Part shown: positions 1-12,290 of the stretch, in pieces | Numbering within the stretch: position 1 is the stretch's first letter | Layout: the number at the start of each line of letters is the position of its first letter | NCBI GenBank assembly: GCA_033675265.1 | Contig: JAUJYZ010000855.1 | Location: forward strand, 1-64,000 | DNA from: Actinostola sp. cb2023 | Lineage: Eukaryota > Cnidaria > Anthozoa > Actiniaria > Actinostolidae | Reading direction: 5' to 3' | DNA length: 64,000 bases | The notes under the pieces: model-generated | Seen by the model: the letters and a program-made list of their open reading frames with translations, nothing else | Told to the model about the DNA's origin: nothing | The model's database searches: none | Position numbers and translations under genes: made by a program

Positions 1-1247
1 TGTGGAAATAATCAACGCTGAACATCCAACGAAAAGAAATAACAGCGGCCAAACATATACCCAGGGGAAGAAGTGTTTATTGTCTTTGAAAATGTGTAAA
101 CTTCCATAGAAGAACCGTGAGTTACATTATGGTTCTGAGTCTTATCTGTAGTCTTGTAAACAGACGTCAGTGGTAAATTACAAGTATACAATGATAAATA
201 TATTTATTAGGCTTGTGTCTTTAATGACATAAATAAATAAGCTTAGCAATTCTTTCTTTGTTTACAAACCCATTCAGTTTCTTCGATTTACGTAAGACAT
301 AATTCTCACCATGACTTCCATATTCGTTGACATAACTGGTGTGTTTTTACGAATACGATCATAGAGGAAGGCTTTCATCTTTCTGATAGACGTTTCAGTG
401 TTCGTACATTAAATTTACAGGGGTCACGACCCCGTTCACAATCACGTCTACAACAACAACAAGACTAACTACCGGCGAGTTACAGAGCTGTAAAATAAAT
501 AAACTTGGTAATAATAATAATAATAATAGATTTATATAGCGCCAATTACGAGGTTCAATGGCGCTGTTACAATTAATAATAATAATAGTAATTAATCAGA
601 AATTAAATGCTTGATTATAAAAGTATACAATGATATCTGTATATTCTGTTACGTGGATCTACCGCGAACGTCGTGTGCGTTTGTAATAAAGCAATTCTAT
701 TACGCTAATTAACTACGTATAAACTATATGTCGCTGGAGGTGACATGACATTTAACATCTCAAATATTACCTATCGCTCTTCGAAAAATTCATGTGTTGT
801 TATTACTCGAAGAAAGGTCACGCCATGATCTATGGTCAAAACGACGCTTTAGCAGCGTGCACTCGGGATTCTGATTAGTCTTTGGATTTTGATGCACAGT
901 AAAACAATATAACAACTCATTTATTTCTAAACACCACATCAAATAAGACAGCTTGTGAAGCCACCCTCATTCAACAAAGATATATATGGCTGCTAGTTCT
1001 TTGCAAACAACGAATAGTTAGTTCTTTGCAAACGTAACGACGAATAACAAGACTGAAGGCTTCCCGTTATATTTAGTAGTGTTGTTGTTAGTTATTTGCA
1101 AACGACGATCGGCGACTGAAATAACAAGACTGAAGACTTCGAAAGGCCGTTAGTAGTGTGTTGTTGTTTAAAAGTTATTTGCAAACAACGAATAGTTAGT
1201 TCTTTGCAAACGACGAATAACAAGACTGAAGGCTTCATAAGGCCGTA
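1..1247. other. Gene-free stretch with simple repeats
   Basis: No convincing coding region is visible. An AAT-type microsatellite lies near 509-530 and a shorter one near 584-598. The first is followed by a 'tttatatagcgcc' motif; a similar (AAT)n plus 'tttatattgcgc' pair occurs near 32770-32805. From about 1000 to 1250 short phrases recur in direct orientation, such as 'ttctttgcaaac' and 'aacaagactgaagg', and lead into the 141-bp array. Confidence 0.6.
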
Positions 1248-2478
1248 GAACCACCAATTTCACCATCGGACACCAACGGATAATGAGATGCACCGTGGTA
1301 CCATCCGTCACCACTCGTACCGATGGTGACCATCCAGCCGGACCTGTGGCAAAGTCTTGTAATATATGCGATATGCCACAGGGTGACCAAATCACCAATT
1401 TCACCATCGGACACCAACGGATAATGAGATGCACCGTGGTACCATCCGTCACCACTCGTACCTGGTGACCATTCAGCCGGACCTGTGGCAAAGTCTTGTA
1501 ATATATGCGATATGCCACAGGGTGACCAAATCACCAATTTCACCATCGGACACCATCGGATAATGAGAGGCACCGTGGTACCATCCGTCACCACTCGTAC
1601 CGATGGTGACCATCCAGCCGGCCCTGTGGCAAAGTCTTGTAATCATGCGATATGCCACAGGGTGACCAAACCACCAATTTCACCATCGGACACCAACGGA
1701 TAATGAGATGCACCGTGGTACCATCCGTCACCACTCGTACCGATGCTGACCATCCAGCCGGCCCTATGGCAAAGTCTTGTAATATATGCGATATGCCACA
1801 GGGTGACCAAACCACCAATTTCACCATCGGACACCAACGGATAATGAGATGCACCGTGGTACCATCCGTCACCACTCGTACCGATGGTGACCATCCAGCC
1901 GGACCTGTGGCAAAGTCTTGTAATATATGCGATATGCCACAGGGTGACCAAATCACCAATTTCACCATCGGACACCAACGGATAATGAGATGCACCGTGG
2001 TACCATCCGTCACCACTCGTACCGATGGTGACCATTCAGCCGGACCTGTGGCAAAGTCTTGTAATATATGCGATATGCCACAGGGTGACCAAATCACCAA
2101 TTTCACCATCGGACACCAACGGATAATGAGATGCACCGTGGTACCATCCGTCACCACTCGTACCGATGGTGACCATCCAGCCGGCCCTGTGGCAAAGTCT
2201 TGTAATATATGCGATATGCCACAGGGTGACCAAACCACCAATTTCACCATCGGACACCAACGGATAATGAGATGCACCGTGGTACCATCCGTCACCACTC
2301 GTACCGATGGTCACCATCCAGCCGGCCCTGTGGCAAAGTCTTGTAATATATGCGATATGCCACAGGGTGACCAAATCACCAATTTCACCATCGGACACAA
2401 ACGGATATTGAGATGCACCGTGGTACCATCCGTCACCACTCGTACCGATGGTGACCATCCAGCCGGACCTGTGGCAAA
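1248..2478. repeat. Tandem array of ~141-bp units, left block
   Basis: The phrase 'caccatcggacaccaacgg' recurs every 139-141 bases from about 1261, giving nearly nine units with a few substitutions. Units hold an internal inverted motif, 'gatggtgacc' and 'ggtcaccatc'. Because 141 is a multiple of three and the unit has few stops, long apparent reading frames run on both strands, the longest plus-strand one being 294 codons. I read these as by-products of the repeat. The array resumes after the element at 2479-3165. Confidence 0.9.
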
Positions 2479-3165
2479 CTCAAGGTACTTAAGGCCTGGT
2501 TCAAAAAGGCAACTTGGAAAATCACATTTCTTGTAATAACTCGCTGCTCTAATTTACTTAGGCACTCATATTTAGGCATAAGGTTATATACAAGATTTTA
2601 GACAATTTGGATCTAACAATTGTGACGTCATGTGGTCACGTGACCTTATGGAGGAAAATATAGTTTTTCTTAAATGCGGTCGCGAATTCAATTCACAATG
2701 AAATACCTTTTACGTAATAGCGTTAAGGATAACCAGTTAAACAAGATAGCGTTTAGAAAACCTCGAAATTATATATAGTTTAAGAAAAAACTACAGAAAT
2801 ATAATCTGATGAAATGGTCACGTGACCTCTTTTCCGAAATATTCTCCTTGCAAAAAGCGGAAGACAGGTTTTCTAAACGAGGGTTAATAGATGATCATAA
2901 ATGCTTCGTGATTATACACAACTATTTGCTTTCACTTTCCTCTTAAACTGGCGACCGCATTTTATATTTTGTTTTTTCAAATTTTTTTGTCACGTGGTTA
3001 ACCACGTGATACGCTGTTTTGGATTTCATTCACTTAAATGAGTAGAGGATATAAAACTCTCAAGCTGTGCCAAGTTTTGTGATGTTTAGTCAAAATGATT
3101 AGACATTATATATTTTTTCGTTTTTCTGCTATTTAAGGCTTGAACCAGGCCTTAAGTACCTTGAG
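2479..3165. mobile_element. 687-bp foldback MITE inside the 141-bp array
   Basis: The ends are inverted repeats of about 26 bp: CTCAAGGTACTTAAGGCCTG... at 2479 and its reverse complement ending at 3165. The array unit normally reads 'ggcaaagtcttg'; here 'ggcaaa' precedes the element and 'aagtcttg' follows, consistent with a 2-bp AA target duplication. The interior has no coding region and holds further inverted segments, such as 'aaatgcggtcgc' near 2670 matched by 'gcgaccgcattt' near 2950, and several CACGTG motifs. It resembles the element at 48095-48781, so both look like members of one non-autonomous DNA transposon family. Confidence 0.85.
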
Positions 3166-4130
3166 AAGTCTTGTAATATATGCGATATGCCACAGGGTGA
3201 CCAAATCACCAATTTCACCATCGGACACCAACGGATAATGAGATGCACCGTGGTACCATCCGTCACCACTCGTACCGATGGTGACCATCCAGCCGGCCCT
3301 GTGGCAAAGTCTTATAATATATGCGATATGCCACAGGGTGACCAAACCACCAATTTCACCATCGGACACCAACGGATAATGAGATGCACCGTGGTACCAT
3401 CCGTCACCACTCGTACCGATCGATGGTGACCATCCAGCCGGCCCTGTGGCAAAGTCTTGTAATATATGCGATATGCCACAGGGTGACCAAACCATCAATT
3501 TCACCATCGGACACCAACGGATAATGAGATGCACCGTGGTACCATCCGTCACCACTCGTACCGATGGTCACCATCCAGCCGGCCCTGTGGCAAAGTCTTG
3601 TAATATATGCGATATGCCACAGGGTGACCAAACCACCAATTTCACCATCGGACACCAACGGATAATGAGATGCACCGTGGTACCATCCGTCACCACTCGT
3701 ACCGATGGTGACCATCCAGCCGGACCTGTGACAAAGTCTTGTAATATATGCGATATGCCACAGGGTGACCAAATCACCAATTTCACCATCGGACACCAAC
3801 GGATAATGAGATGCACCGTGGTACCATCCGTCACCACTCGTACCGATGGTCACCATCCAGCCGGCCCTGTGGCAAAGACCTTCGATAATGGTTTGGTCAC
3901 CCTGTGGCATATCGCATATATTAAAAGTCTTTGCCACAGGGCCGGATGGTGGTCAGCATCGGATACGAGTGGTGACGGATGGTACCACGGTGCATCTCAT
4001 TATCGGCTAAAAAAAAAATTAACAGCAAGTATCGTGTCTTTGCCACAGGACCCGCTGGATGATCACCATCGGATACGAGTGGTGACGGATGGTACCACGG
4101 TGCATCTCATCACTCCGCTAAACAATTTTT
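3166..4130. repeat. 141-bp array, right block with inverted end units
   Basis: Five more units in the same orientation run to about 3880. Two shorter degenerate units then appear in inverted orientation (about 3890-4010 and 4040-4130), recognised by 'gagtggtgacggatggtacc', the reverse complement of the unit core. The inversion marks the array edge. No gene is apparent. Confidence 0.85.
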
Positions 4131-4321
4131 GAAGGGCAACTATCGTAAAGTCCTCAGTCTCCTCACAATGATGCCATAAAGGGAGATGCATAAAGGCTAT
4201 AACGTCATATTAATATGCATTATGACCATAAAGTCTATGTCATATTAATTGGCAGTATCATTTAATGTTATGTACGTTTTGTGCATACTAATGACTTCAC
4301 CATCTGATACCGTGGTAAACC

Positions 4322-5029
4322 AACTTTCACCATCCGTATCAGGTCGTGTGTATTGGACAACCCTCACTTGGTTTTACCAAAGCTTTAGGACCGATGTGGT
4401 ATGGACGAGGGTCGGGAAAAGTCTGGTTAGACGAAATGGCATGTACAGGATCAGAGTCGTCACTGCAGGCCTGTTCTCACGATGGTTGGGGAATTGTTGA
4501 CTCTTTGTGCAAGAGTCACAGAGAAGATGTTGGTGTCGTGTGTTCTGATTACTGAATTTTAGGATACAAATAATTCAGAAATTATTATTTTTTTGGATCA
4601 CAATGGTTTTCAAAAATTCACATGAATGCTTGTGGAATTTATATATCTGTCAGGAATTTGTTCATTCAAAATATTTAAAGAACTGTTAGATTTCGAAATT
4701 TAAGTACATGGTCAAAGTGATACAACAGGTTCAGGTGTTGCTGGTATTGTACGAGTCTACGACAATGGCCAATGGGGAACAGTGTGTCATGATTGGTGGG
4801 ATATGAACGACGGCATGCAAGGTTGCATGTCGACAACTTGGTTTTACCAAAGCTGTAGAATATTGGCGCTATGGACGAGGGTCAGGAAAAGTCTGGTTGA
4901 ACTACATGGGATGTTCAGGATCAGAAACTTCACTTCATAGCTGTACTCACTATGGATGGGGAAATCATGGCTCTGGCTGCGACAGTCACAAATATGATGT
5001 TGGTGTCGTATATTGTCACTGGTATTGAA
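4322..5029 (+). pseudogene. SRCR-domain gene fragment, two broken domains
   Basis: SRCR domains are ~100-residue, disulfide-bonded extracellular ligand-binding modules of receptors and secreted proteins. Two are recognisable. The first (about 4346-4555) keeps only its C-terminal half, with the GRGSGKVWLDEMACTGSE core, SLQACSHDGWG and a final DVGVVCSDY before a stop. The second (about 4715-5029) begins with GIVRVYDNGQWGTVC and continues, after a frame change near 4815, as VACRQLGFTKAVEYW, GSGKVWLNYMGC and DVGVVYCHWY, then a stop. The lost N-terminal half and the frameshift mean this copy is not intact. The related copy lies on the minus strand at 60290-60888. Confidence 0.8.
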
Positions 5030-5252
5030 CCATGTTTACAATTCTCTACAAGTGTGTAGAGTGAAACTTTAACGACGTGTAAAATATAATAAATTTACTG
5101 AGGTTTCGATCGTCAGTCCTTCGTCAGTGGTTAGTTTAGCTTACTTGATTGAATTCGCCTCAAGTGGGAATAATAATAATAGAAATGAAGCGTGACAGGA
5201 GGCAGTAACAGGAGGAAGTCCCAATTGACAACTGCTCCCTTATACCTAAGTA

Positions 5253-5450
5253 CTATGGAATCGTGCCAATGGCCGAATACCTATGCTCCTGAATGCGCAG
5301 ATACATCCAAGTGTCGCGAAGTATATCTGACATACTCACATACTCACAATGATCACATTTAAAATGATAAACAACGCATCCATGGTTTAAAAGAAAAGAA
5401 AGCTTATTTACCTTAGGTCTATGTATATGTTGAAATGGATGACAAGACAT
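5253..5450 (-). pseudogene. Relic of a PLE GIY-YIG endonuclease domain
   Basis: A short minus-strand frame reads CVVYHFKCDHCEYV, then a diverged stretch, then LRIQEHRYSAIG. This is the pattern of the C-terminal GIY-YIG nuclease region of Penelope-like elements (VVY..C..C...YVG...L..RI.EH..S.IG), which nicks target DNA. The centre, where YVGYT should lie, is altered, no reverse transcriptase flanks it, and the frame is only 65 codons, so it is a dead fragment. Residue pattern was compared from memory of the family. Confidence 0.55.
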
Positions 5451-5639
5451 ACTGAGCCGAAAGCAATCATATTAACGGGGGTCGACTAAATATGTCAAAT
5501 TTTAGCGGTCGATTTTCCGAATTCAAATGATTTCATATGATGTAAGTATTCCATTTTTTATAAATGTTGTCATTTAAGTGACAAAATGGCGTTGAACAAA
5601 TCAATATAAAACAGCAGAAAAATCGATGTCCGCCATTAT

Positions 5640-5930
5640 TGAAGTCTCGCCCAATCGGTCCGCGAAATTCAGTCGGTCAGGTCTTCGTGTCGTTGCACAC
5701 TAAAAGTCCTGGCTATTGTTCTATTATCGTTCTTTATTTTGTTTTTACATAAAAAACAATAGCCAGCACAATTTGTGCAGCTACACTTGATTGCTATAAC
5801 TTAGAGCTAGGAAGATATGGAAGATTTGCCAAGCGATTCGTCGAATTCTGCAGATTCTTCAGATATTCCCGCGCGCTGACTTCACATTCTCAAAGTATAT
5901 ATTAGCCACATTAACAGGAGGGACTTTTGT
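5640..5930. repeat. Block inverted-duplicated at 59990-60280
   Basis: About 290 bp reappear in opposite orientation at 59990-60280, including 'aagatatggaagattt' and 'attcccgcgcgctga'. Inside is a ~60-bp hairpin, 'ctggctattgtt' (about 5710) against 'aacaatagccag' (about 5757), perhaps a small inverted-repeat insertion present in both copies. The block lies downstream of the SRCR fragments in both places, so it belongs to one inverted duplication with them. Confidence 0.75.
5817..5879 (+). other. 20-codon mini-ORF conserved in both inverted copies
   Basis: ATG to TGA encodes MEDLPSDSSNSADSSDIPAR. The inverted copy (about 60117-60055, minus strand) encodes MEDLTRDSSNSSDSSDIPAR with the same stop. 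Three or four amino-acid changes and no frame break are compatible with coding but too short to prove it. It could be the first exon of a gene, an upstream ORF, or chance. Confidence 0.25.
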
Positions 5931-8900
5931 GTGCGCATGCGTCGCCACAGTCAGATATACAAGATGTACTCGAGACAAGTTGTTTGGTTCCAATGTTTAC
6001 AGTTTTTGCGGACGTATTACGAGAATTGTATGTACTGAACACGCAGAAATGAATTCTTAATGCTATCTTTGTGCCTTAAAGTTATTTCATTGATCGAAAT
6101 ATTAGAAAATGATGCCTTTATTTGATATCAAATTCCTGTTCTTTTGCTGTGCTAAATACTCTATTTTGGACAACATGGCGGCCAGCTGACATGGAGTAAA
6201 CTGTTTGTCGACGTTGCAAGCTCAGTCGCGAAGAAGATTGAAGGAAAAGTAAATACATTTAGTCAATTCTTATACATATGGAATGTATATTATTATATTT
6301 TAGCCTTCATCAACACCAAATAAACTTCAAATAAACGAAGGTTAATACTTCCAACCCATTAGACATAACAACACAGTTTTGTGGAGTAATGGGGAATGGG
6401 AATTAGGTCTCCATCTGCTGCAGCAGATCCATGCTCACGCATAATTGGCATACTGGTCAGTGCATGACAAAGAGAGGTGATAATCCTCTCTCCAGTGATA
6501 TCCCTCGGGTCGCCGACATTATTCCTGAATAACATTATTCCTGAATAACCAGAACGAATGTGAAAATGATGAACTGCTGCCAAATAATAGAACTGTTTAC
6601 AGGACATTCAGCCCATGCCCTTGTTATGTACGTCGCTGCACAGAACCAGTGCAGAAATTCTTTCGACCAACCACCCAGTGCCCCATATCGGCAGTAAGAT
6701 GAACTGGACATCGGTGCCCTCTGAAGCCTCTTGTATAGTGGCTGTAGGTTCTGCAAGCAAAATTAAATTCGCAGCCAGTAGGGAATGCAGACCCAATGCA
6801 TTATAATAAACAGAGTACCTGTATAATACTGTAGCGGCGGAGGCTACATAATGGTTTTACATAAATTTGACAGAGAAATCAAGGTGTAAATATGTGTGTA
6901 CATATGTGAGGAACTTAGTAGGACTTTGAATTGGTCAGCAGGTTCTCTACTTATAGAAATAAAATGAATTTCAACACTGTCTTAATATGTACAGTGTTAA
7001 CTACGTTAAACAGCCGTTTTTAATACTTAAGTATAAGAATGATAGTGCTGAACCGCAGTGCAAGCAAACCCGTAATGGGATTAACCAATTAAAATTCTAA
7101 GTTCGGATTGGCTGAAAAGAAATCTGGCATATTTCCCGCGTTATTGCAATATACTCTCCGAAAACTTCTAAATCTGGAAGTAGACCATTGTATCGGCCAT
7201 TTCACAGAATTTTACGAAAATCGACCGTGGGCATTTGCTTCAGTCGAAAAGATATCGAATTCCACACCTCAAGCCACATGGCAACAAAGGATGGCCTCGT
7301 GCTGCGATGCCCTTGATCATCCAGAATATCGCTATATTACCTTTTAAAGTTGTTTAACGAACCAAATCTTTTCTGTAATAGTTTAAAATCAGTTATAAGT
7401 ACGTGGAATTCAAATTAATCGAGCATGACGTGTTGATCAGTGTACCAAAGGTCACCAAACTAGAATATCCTTCGAGACTATTGATCTCCTTTGTTGCTTT
7501 GTCGCGATGGGAGAGCTGTGGCAATCAAGTGCCAAATTATTTATGAATTCTCATTCTCAATATTCGATGCTACGAAGCATTATTGCCGCAAAATTTGAGA
7601 AGTAGTGAAGGGATTTGGTAGATTTATGCAATATCTAATATATGGCAAACAAAAATGAAAATCAAAGCTTGATGATGATGATCTACTTTATCATTCAGAT
7701 GAATTCCATTGCTCAGATAAATGTTGGTGCAGAAAAAATAGTATGAACATATCATGGCTCGGTAATTATACTTGGCAAATGACCACAAATTTGACAGAGA
7801 AATCATGATGTAAATATGTGTGTACATAGACTACTATAGCCTCCTTATAGCAGTTTCGTCGCGCAAGGCTGATATAAAACTTTCACATCTAGCCCGCTGG
7901 AAATTCAAATCGGTGGAAAGTTGGTTGAGACGTTCAGATCTTTGAACAAAGTTTTCAACCGACGATGACGTACAAAAGTACAGAGAGTGTCACGTCCATA
8001 CCAGACCACGAGATATACGCGGGGCCTCTTAGAATCTATCCTCAACGTTGAAATTGCACATAATAATATGACAATCCCGGAAATATTTGCTCCTATATAT
8101 ATGTACTACAAGTGTGTAGAAAGGAATACTTAACTCTGATGCGAAGAAACTGCTCCGTGGTAAAGGATTCAGCGCCCGACGTGGTGTCGCCGTCCTGTTG
8201 TAGGTTGCCGAGTAAACGCTCGGTTCGGTGTTCGGTGTTCTGGTTTGGTTGTGGACGTTGTAGTGATGGTGGTGTTCTTTCAAAACACTCCGCATAGAAG
8301 ATCGATCCCGTAACTTGAGAGCCAGTTAGTCTTTGTTGACGAGCTTCAGGCTATTGCCGAAGGCATCGATCCCGTTCTGTCGGCATAAATATCAGAGCTC
8401 TGTACCGCCACGTGTAACGCTTGATCGGGTTTTTGCGAGACGTTCTTGGCAATGTTTGAGCCGAATATGGCATTTACATTTACGGGCTTTCAATGAGTGT
8501 CTTCAGCGCTTGGAGTTGCTCCTCTTTAAAGTCACATTCAATCGATGCAGCTCACGAAGATCTGAACTGGCATGGCATTCAAAAACCGCGTGGTCGATCA
8601 ATATTATCATCAACGGTTGTGATCGTCGCCAAAGAAGTACGCGTACAGTTCAGTACAAACACAGTTTAGGAAGAAATATCCACTCCAACAATATGAGATT
8701 AAAATAGAACTAGAGAATAAATCTTGTGTACCGCAAGCTGACTCAATGTAGAATTACGTGTATATCGATAACTGTTTTGATCGGGAATGCTGCAATCGAC
8801 ACGCAAACATGCCACAACATGGACTGACAGCCTGGCATGCTGTGACATGATTGGCTGGTGCAATTAAACCATGCCAGGACATGTGATACCATAAGTGACC

Positions 8901-9334
8901 CTTGTACCCTTGTAATTGTCCTAATAGTATATTGCATTACAGTGTTTACTTTGAACAAAGCCTAATTTGTTGCTGGTCAATTATTAGTTTACATTCCATT
9001 GAATCTAATATGCGTCCATTTAATCAAAGCTAATGGTTGTATTATTAACTTTAATTTATATGAATATAAATTGGCTTAAACTTGGGTATGATGTCTGGAA
9101 TACTCAATTATCCCAATCTTCATAGCTAGTTATCTCGAAATTGAGCCGAAATCTCCACAATTTCCTCTACATAATTCATTAAAGTCATGTTTCCTGTTTT
9201 GAAAAATTCCAGTAACTTCTCTGGGAAAAATCGCTCGGTCGAAGATTTTCGACAATTTCTTCGTCATAATTTCTAGAACGTGGATTAATCTTCAACACAT
9301 TCATTATGATATTCGTTTTTATGGTGGGGCCTCT
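5931..9334. other. No recognisable gene
   Basis: Several 60-125 codon frames occur on both strands (for example minus 6359-6796 and plus 8333-8707), but none shows a domain, a signal peptide or a consistent splice pattern that I can recognise. The minus-strand stretch 6359-6796 reads plausibly across two overlapping frames and might be a decayed exon. 'ttgacagagaaatca' plus a following 'gtaaatatgtgtgtaca' recurs at about 6868 and 7792, so repeat fragments are present. Confidence 0.5.
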
Positions 9335-9479
9335 TACGGTGGCCCGTTAGGGACACTTGTAATACAAGTTTTTTTTTTCGTGCAAACTAATTATTATTAT
9401 TTTATTCCTCGCTTCAAAATGTTATATCTTATTTTTGCACTTTTGTTTTAAAAACATACATAAATGCAAATCGTAAACT

Positions 9480-10460
9480 AACTGTAGATCTCGACTTACA
9501 ACTGTAGATCTCGACTTATAACTGTAGATCTCGACTTATAACTGTAGATCTCGACTTATAACTGTAGATCTCGACTTATAACTGTAGATCTCGACTTATA
9601 ACTGTAGATCTCGACTTATAACTGTAGATCTCGACTTATAACTGTAGATCTCGACTTATAACTGTAGATCGCGACTTATAACTGTAGATCGCGACTTATA
9701 ACTGTAGATCTCGACTTATAACTGTAGATCTCGACTTATAACTGTATCTCGACTTATAACTGTAGATCTCGACTTATAACTGTAGATCTCGACTTATAAC
9801 TGTAGATCTCGACTTATAACTGTAGATCTCGACTTATAACTGTAGATCTCGACTTATAACTGTAGATCTCGACTTATAACTGCATCCGTTCGACTTATAA
9901 CTGTAGATCTCGACTTATAACTGTAGATCTCGACTTATAACTGTAGATCTCTTGTTATAACTGTAGATCTCGACTTATAACTGTAGATCTCGACTTATAA
10001 CTGTAGATCTCGACTTATAACTGTACAGCGCGACTTATAAGTAGATCTCGACTTATAACTGTAGATCTCGATTTTATAACTGTAGATCTCGATTTTATAA
10101 CTGTAGATCTCGACTTATAACTGTAGATCGCGACTTATAACTGTAGATCTCGACTTATAACTGTAGATTTCGACTTATAACTGTAGATCGCGACTTATAA
10201 CTGTAGATCTCGACTTATAACTGTAGATCTCGACTAACTGTAGATCTCGACTTATAACTGTAGATCTCGACTTATAACTGTAGATCTCGACTGTAGATCT
10301 CGACTTAAAACTGTAGATCTCGACTTTAACTGTAGATCTCGACTTATAACTGTAGATCTCGACTTATAACTGTAGATCTCGACTTATAACTGTAGAGCAG
10401 GACTTATAACTGTAGATCAAAACTTTGAAACATTATCCCTTATTGTGGATCTCGACTTAT
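9480..10460. repeat. 20-bp minisatellite, left arm of foldback
   Basis: Close to fifty copies of ACTGTAGATCTCGACTTATA follow head to tail, with scattered variants (for example 'gatcgcg' for 'gatctcg', and shortened units near 9746 and 10235). AGATCT inside the unit is palindromic. The reverse complement fills the right arm. Confidence 0.95.
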
Positions 10461-11499
10461 AAGTGCGAGGTGTGTATGCATATGGTGTTCTGCAAATTCA
10501 GAACGAGGCTGCATCCGTTCAACATGGCGGCCATCTGGCCTTTGATGACGTTGCACTGTTTGTTAGCTTGTCAAAAGCGCGTGCGCACTCACTAGAGTTT
10601 GTGCCTTTGTTCTTCCTCAATAGGTTACAGCCTGATACAGCCAGCATACCAGATATTATTTTATATTGAGCAGTATTTTAAATTTGATTATGCTGAAATA
10701 TTTATGGGCCACCGTACATTTTTTGTATCTTTCATGGCCCGGAACCTTTCACAGAGATAGAAGCGAATTCTGTCTAGAAAAAGGTTTGGCGGAGACGGCG
10801 ACACAAAGCAGTTTCAATGAAGTTGTGTTAAATGGTAGTGGTGCATAATGGAGCAGGAACTACAATGAGCGTCAAAATTGTTGAAACATTACCCATTTTG
10901 GAACCTAGCTATCTGTGTAGGATTGCTGTATTTGTGTTTAAAATATGAACTATACGCATCCAAATCCCCTCCCCCTCTCCAATGTTGAAGATACATCATT
11001 GCCCATGAAAAAGCGCAACTGATGATCAACATTGTTCGGTGGGGGGAGGGGAGGAGAGAGTGTACACCACATCCATACAGTGTGATAGTGTTTTTTGCTG
11101 ATAACTGTATAGTGTTTCAACTAATTTTGACGCCCATTGTAGATAGAAGTGCGGGAAGCTTGTTAATTAGGTTAATGTCCGATGCATAAAAGACTAGGAT
11201 TGGCCCTATACGGCTTGCTTGTGACCGAACAGATAATCAAATCCTAGCTTTAAATACTGCTCAATATAAAATAATATCTGGTATGCTGGCTGTATCAGGC
11301 TGTAACATATTGAGGAAGAACAAAGGCACAAACTCTAGTGAGTGCGCACGGAGATGACAAGCTAACAAACAGTGCAACGTCATCAAAGGCACAAACTCCA
11401 GAGATCTACAGCAACGTCATCAAAGTCAGATGAGCCATGTTGAACGGATGCAGCCTCGTTCTGAATTTGCAGAACACCATATGCATACAGTTATAACCT

Positions 11500-12147
11500 C
11501 AGATCTACAGTTATAAGTTATCGAGATCTACAGTTATAAGTCGAGATCTACAGTTATAAGTCGAGATCTACAGTTATAAGTCGAGATCTACAGTTATAAG
11601 TCGAGATCTACAGTTATTATAGTCGAGATCGAGATCTACAGTTATAAGTCGAGATCTACAGTTATAAGTCGAGATCTACAGTTATAAGTCGAGATCTACA
11701 GTTATAAGTCGAGATCTACAGTTATAAGTCGAGATCTACAGTTATAAGTCGAGATCTACAGTTATAAGTCGAGATCTACAGTTATAAGTCGAGATCTACA
11801 GTTATAAGTCGAGATCTACAGTTATAAGTCGAGATCTACAGTTATAAGTCGAGATCTACAGTTATAAGTCGAGATCTACAGTTATAAGTCGAGATCTACA
11901 GTTATAAGTCGAGATCTACAGTTATAAGTCGAGATCTACAGTTATAAGTCGAGATCTACAGTTATAAGTCGCGATCTACAGTTATAAGTCGAGATCTACA
12001 GTTATAAGTCGAGAGATCTACAGTTATAAGTCGAGATCTACAGTTATAAGTCGAGATCTACAGTTATAAGTCGAGATCTACAGTTATAAGTCGAGATCTA
12101 CAGTTATAAGTCGAGATCTACAGTTATAAATCGAGATCTACAGTTAG
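11500..12147. repeat. 20-bp minisatellite, right arm (inverted)
   Basis: About thirty-two copies of TATAAGTCGAGATCTACAGT, the reverse complement of the left-arm unit. The array is shorter and more homogeneous than the left one, so the arms have changed length independently. Confidence 0.95.
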
Positions 12148-12290
12148 TTTACGATTTGTATACATGTATGTTTTTAAAACAAAAGTGCAAAAATAAGATA
12201 TAACATTTTGAAGCGAGGAATAAAATAATAATAATTAGTTTGCACGAAAAACATATATTGTATTACAAGTGTCCCTAACGGCCCACCGTA

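Larger units (their letters stand above)
9335..12290. mobile_element. 2.95-kb foldback element with minisatellite arms
   Basis: The stretch is one large inverted repeat. Outer arms (9337-9479 and 12148-12288) match in reverse complement, beginning CGGTGGCCCGTTAGGGACAC on the left. Next come inverted 20-bp minisatellite blocks, then inner arms (about 10470-10680 and 11250-11490), then a ~560-bp loop. The dinucleotide TA flanks both tips (9335-9336 and 12289-12290), the target duplication expected of Tc1/mariner-type transposition. No transposase is encoded, so it must be non-autonomous. The structure resembles foldback elements such as Drosophila FB, whose arms are also built of short tandem repeats. 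Confidence 0.85.

Noticed and set aside
1588..2536. Long frames (236 and 294 codons) on both strands of the 141-bp array
   Set aside because: They repeat with the array and exist because 141 is divisible by three and the unit lacks stops; no start context, domain or signal supports a protein.
9480..12147. A CRISPR array, because of regular 20-bp repeats
   Set aside because: Repeats are contiguous without unique spacers, the DNA is eukaryotic, and the array lies in an inverted foldback element.
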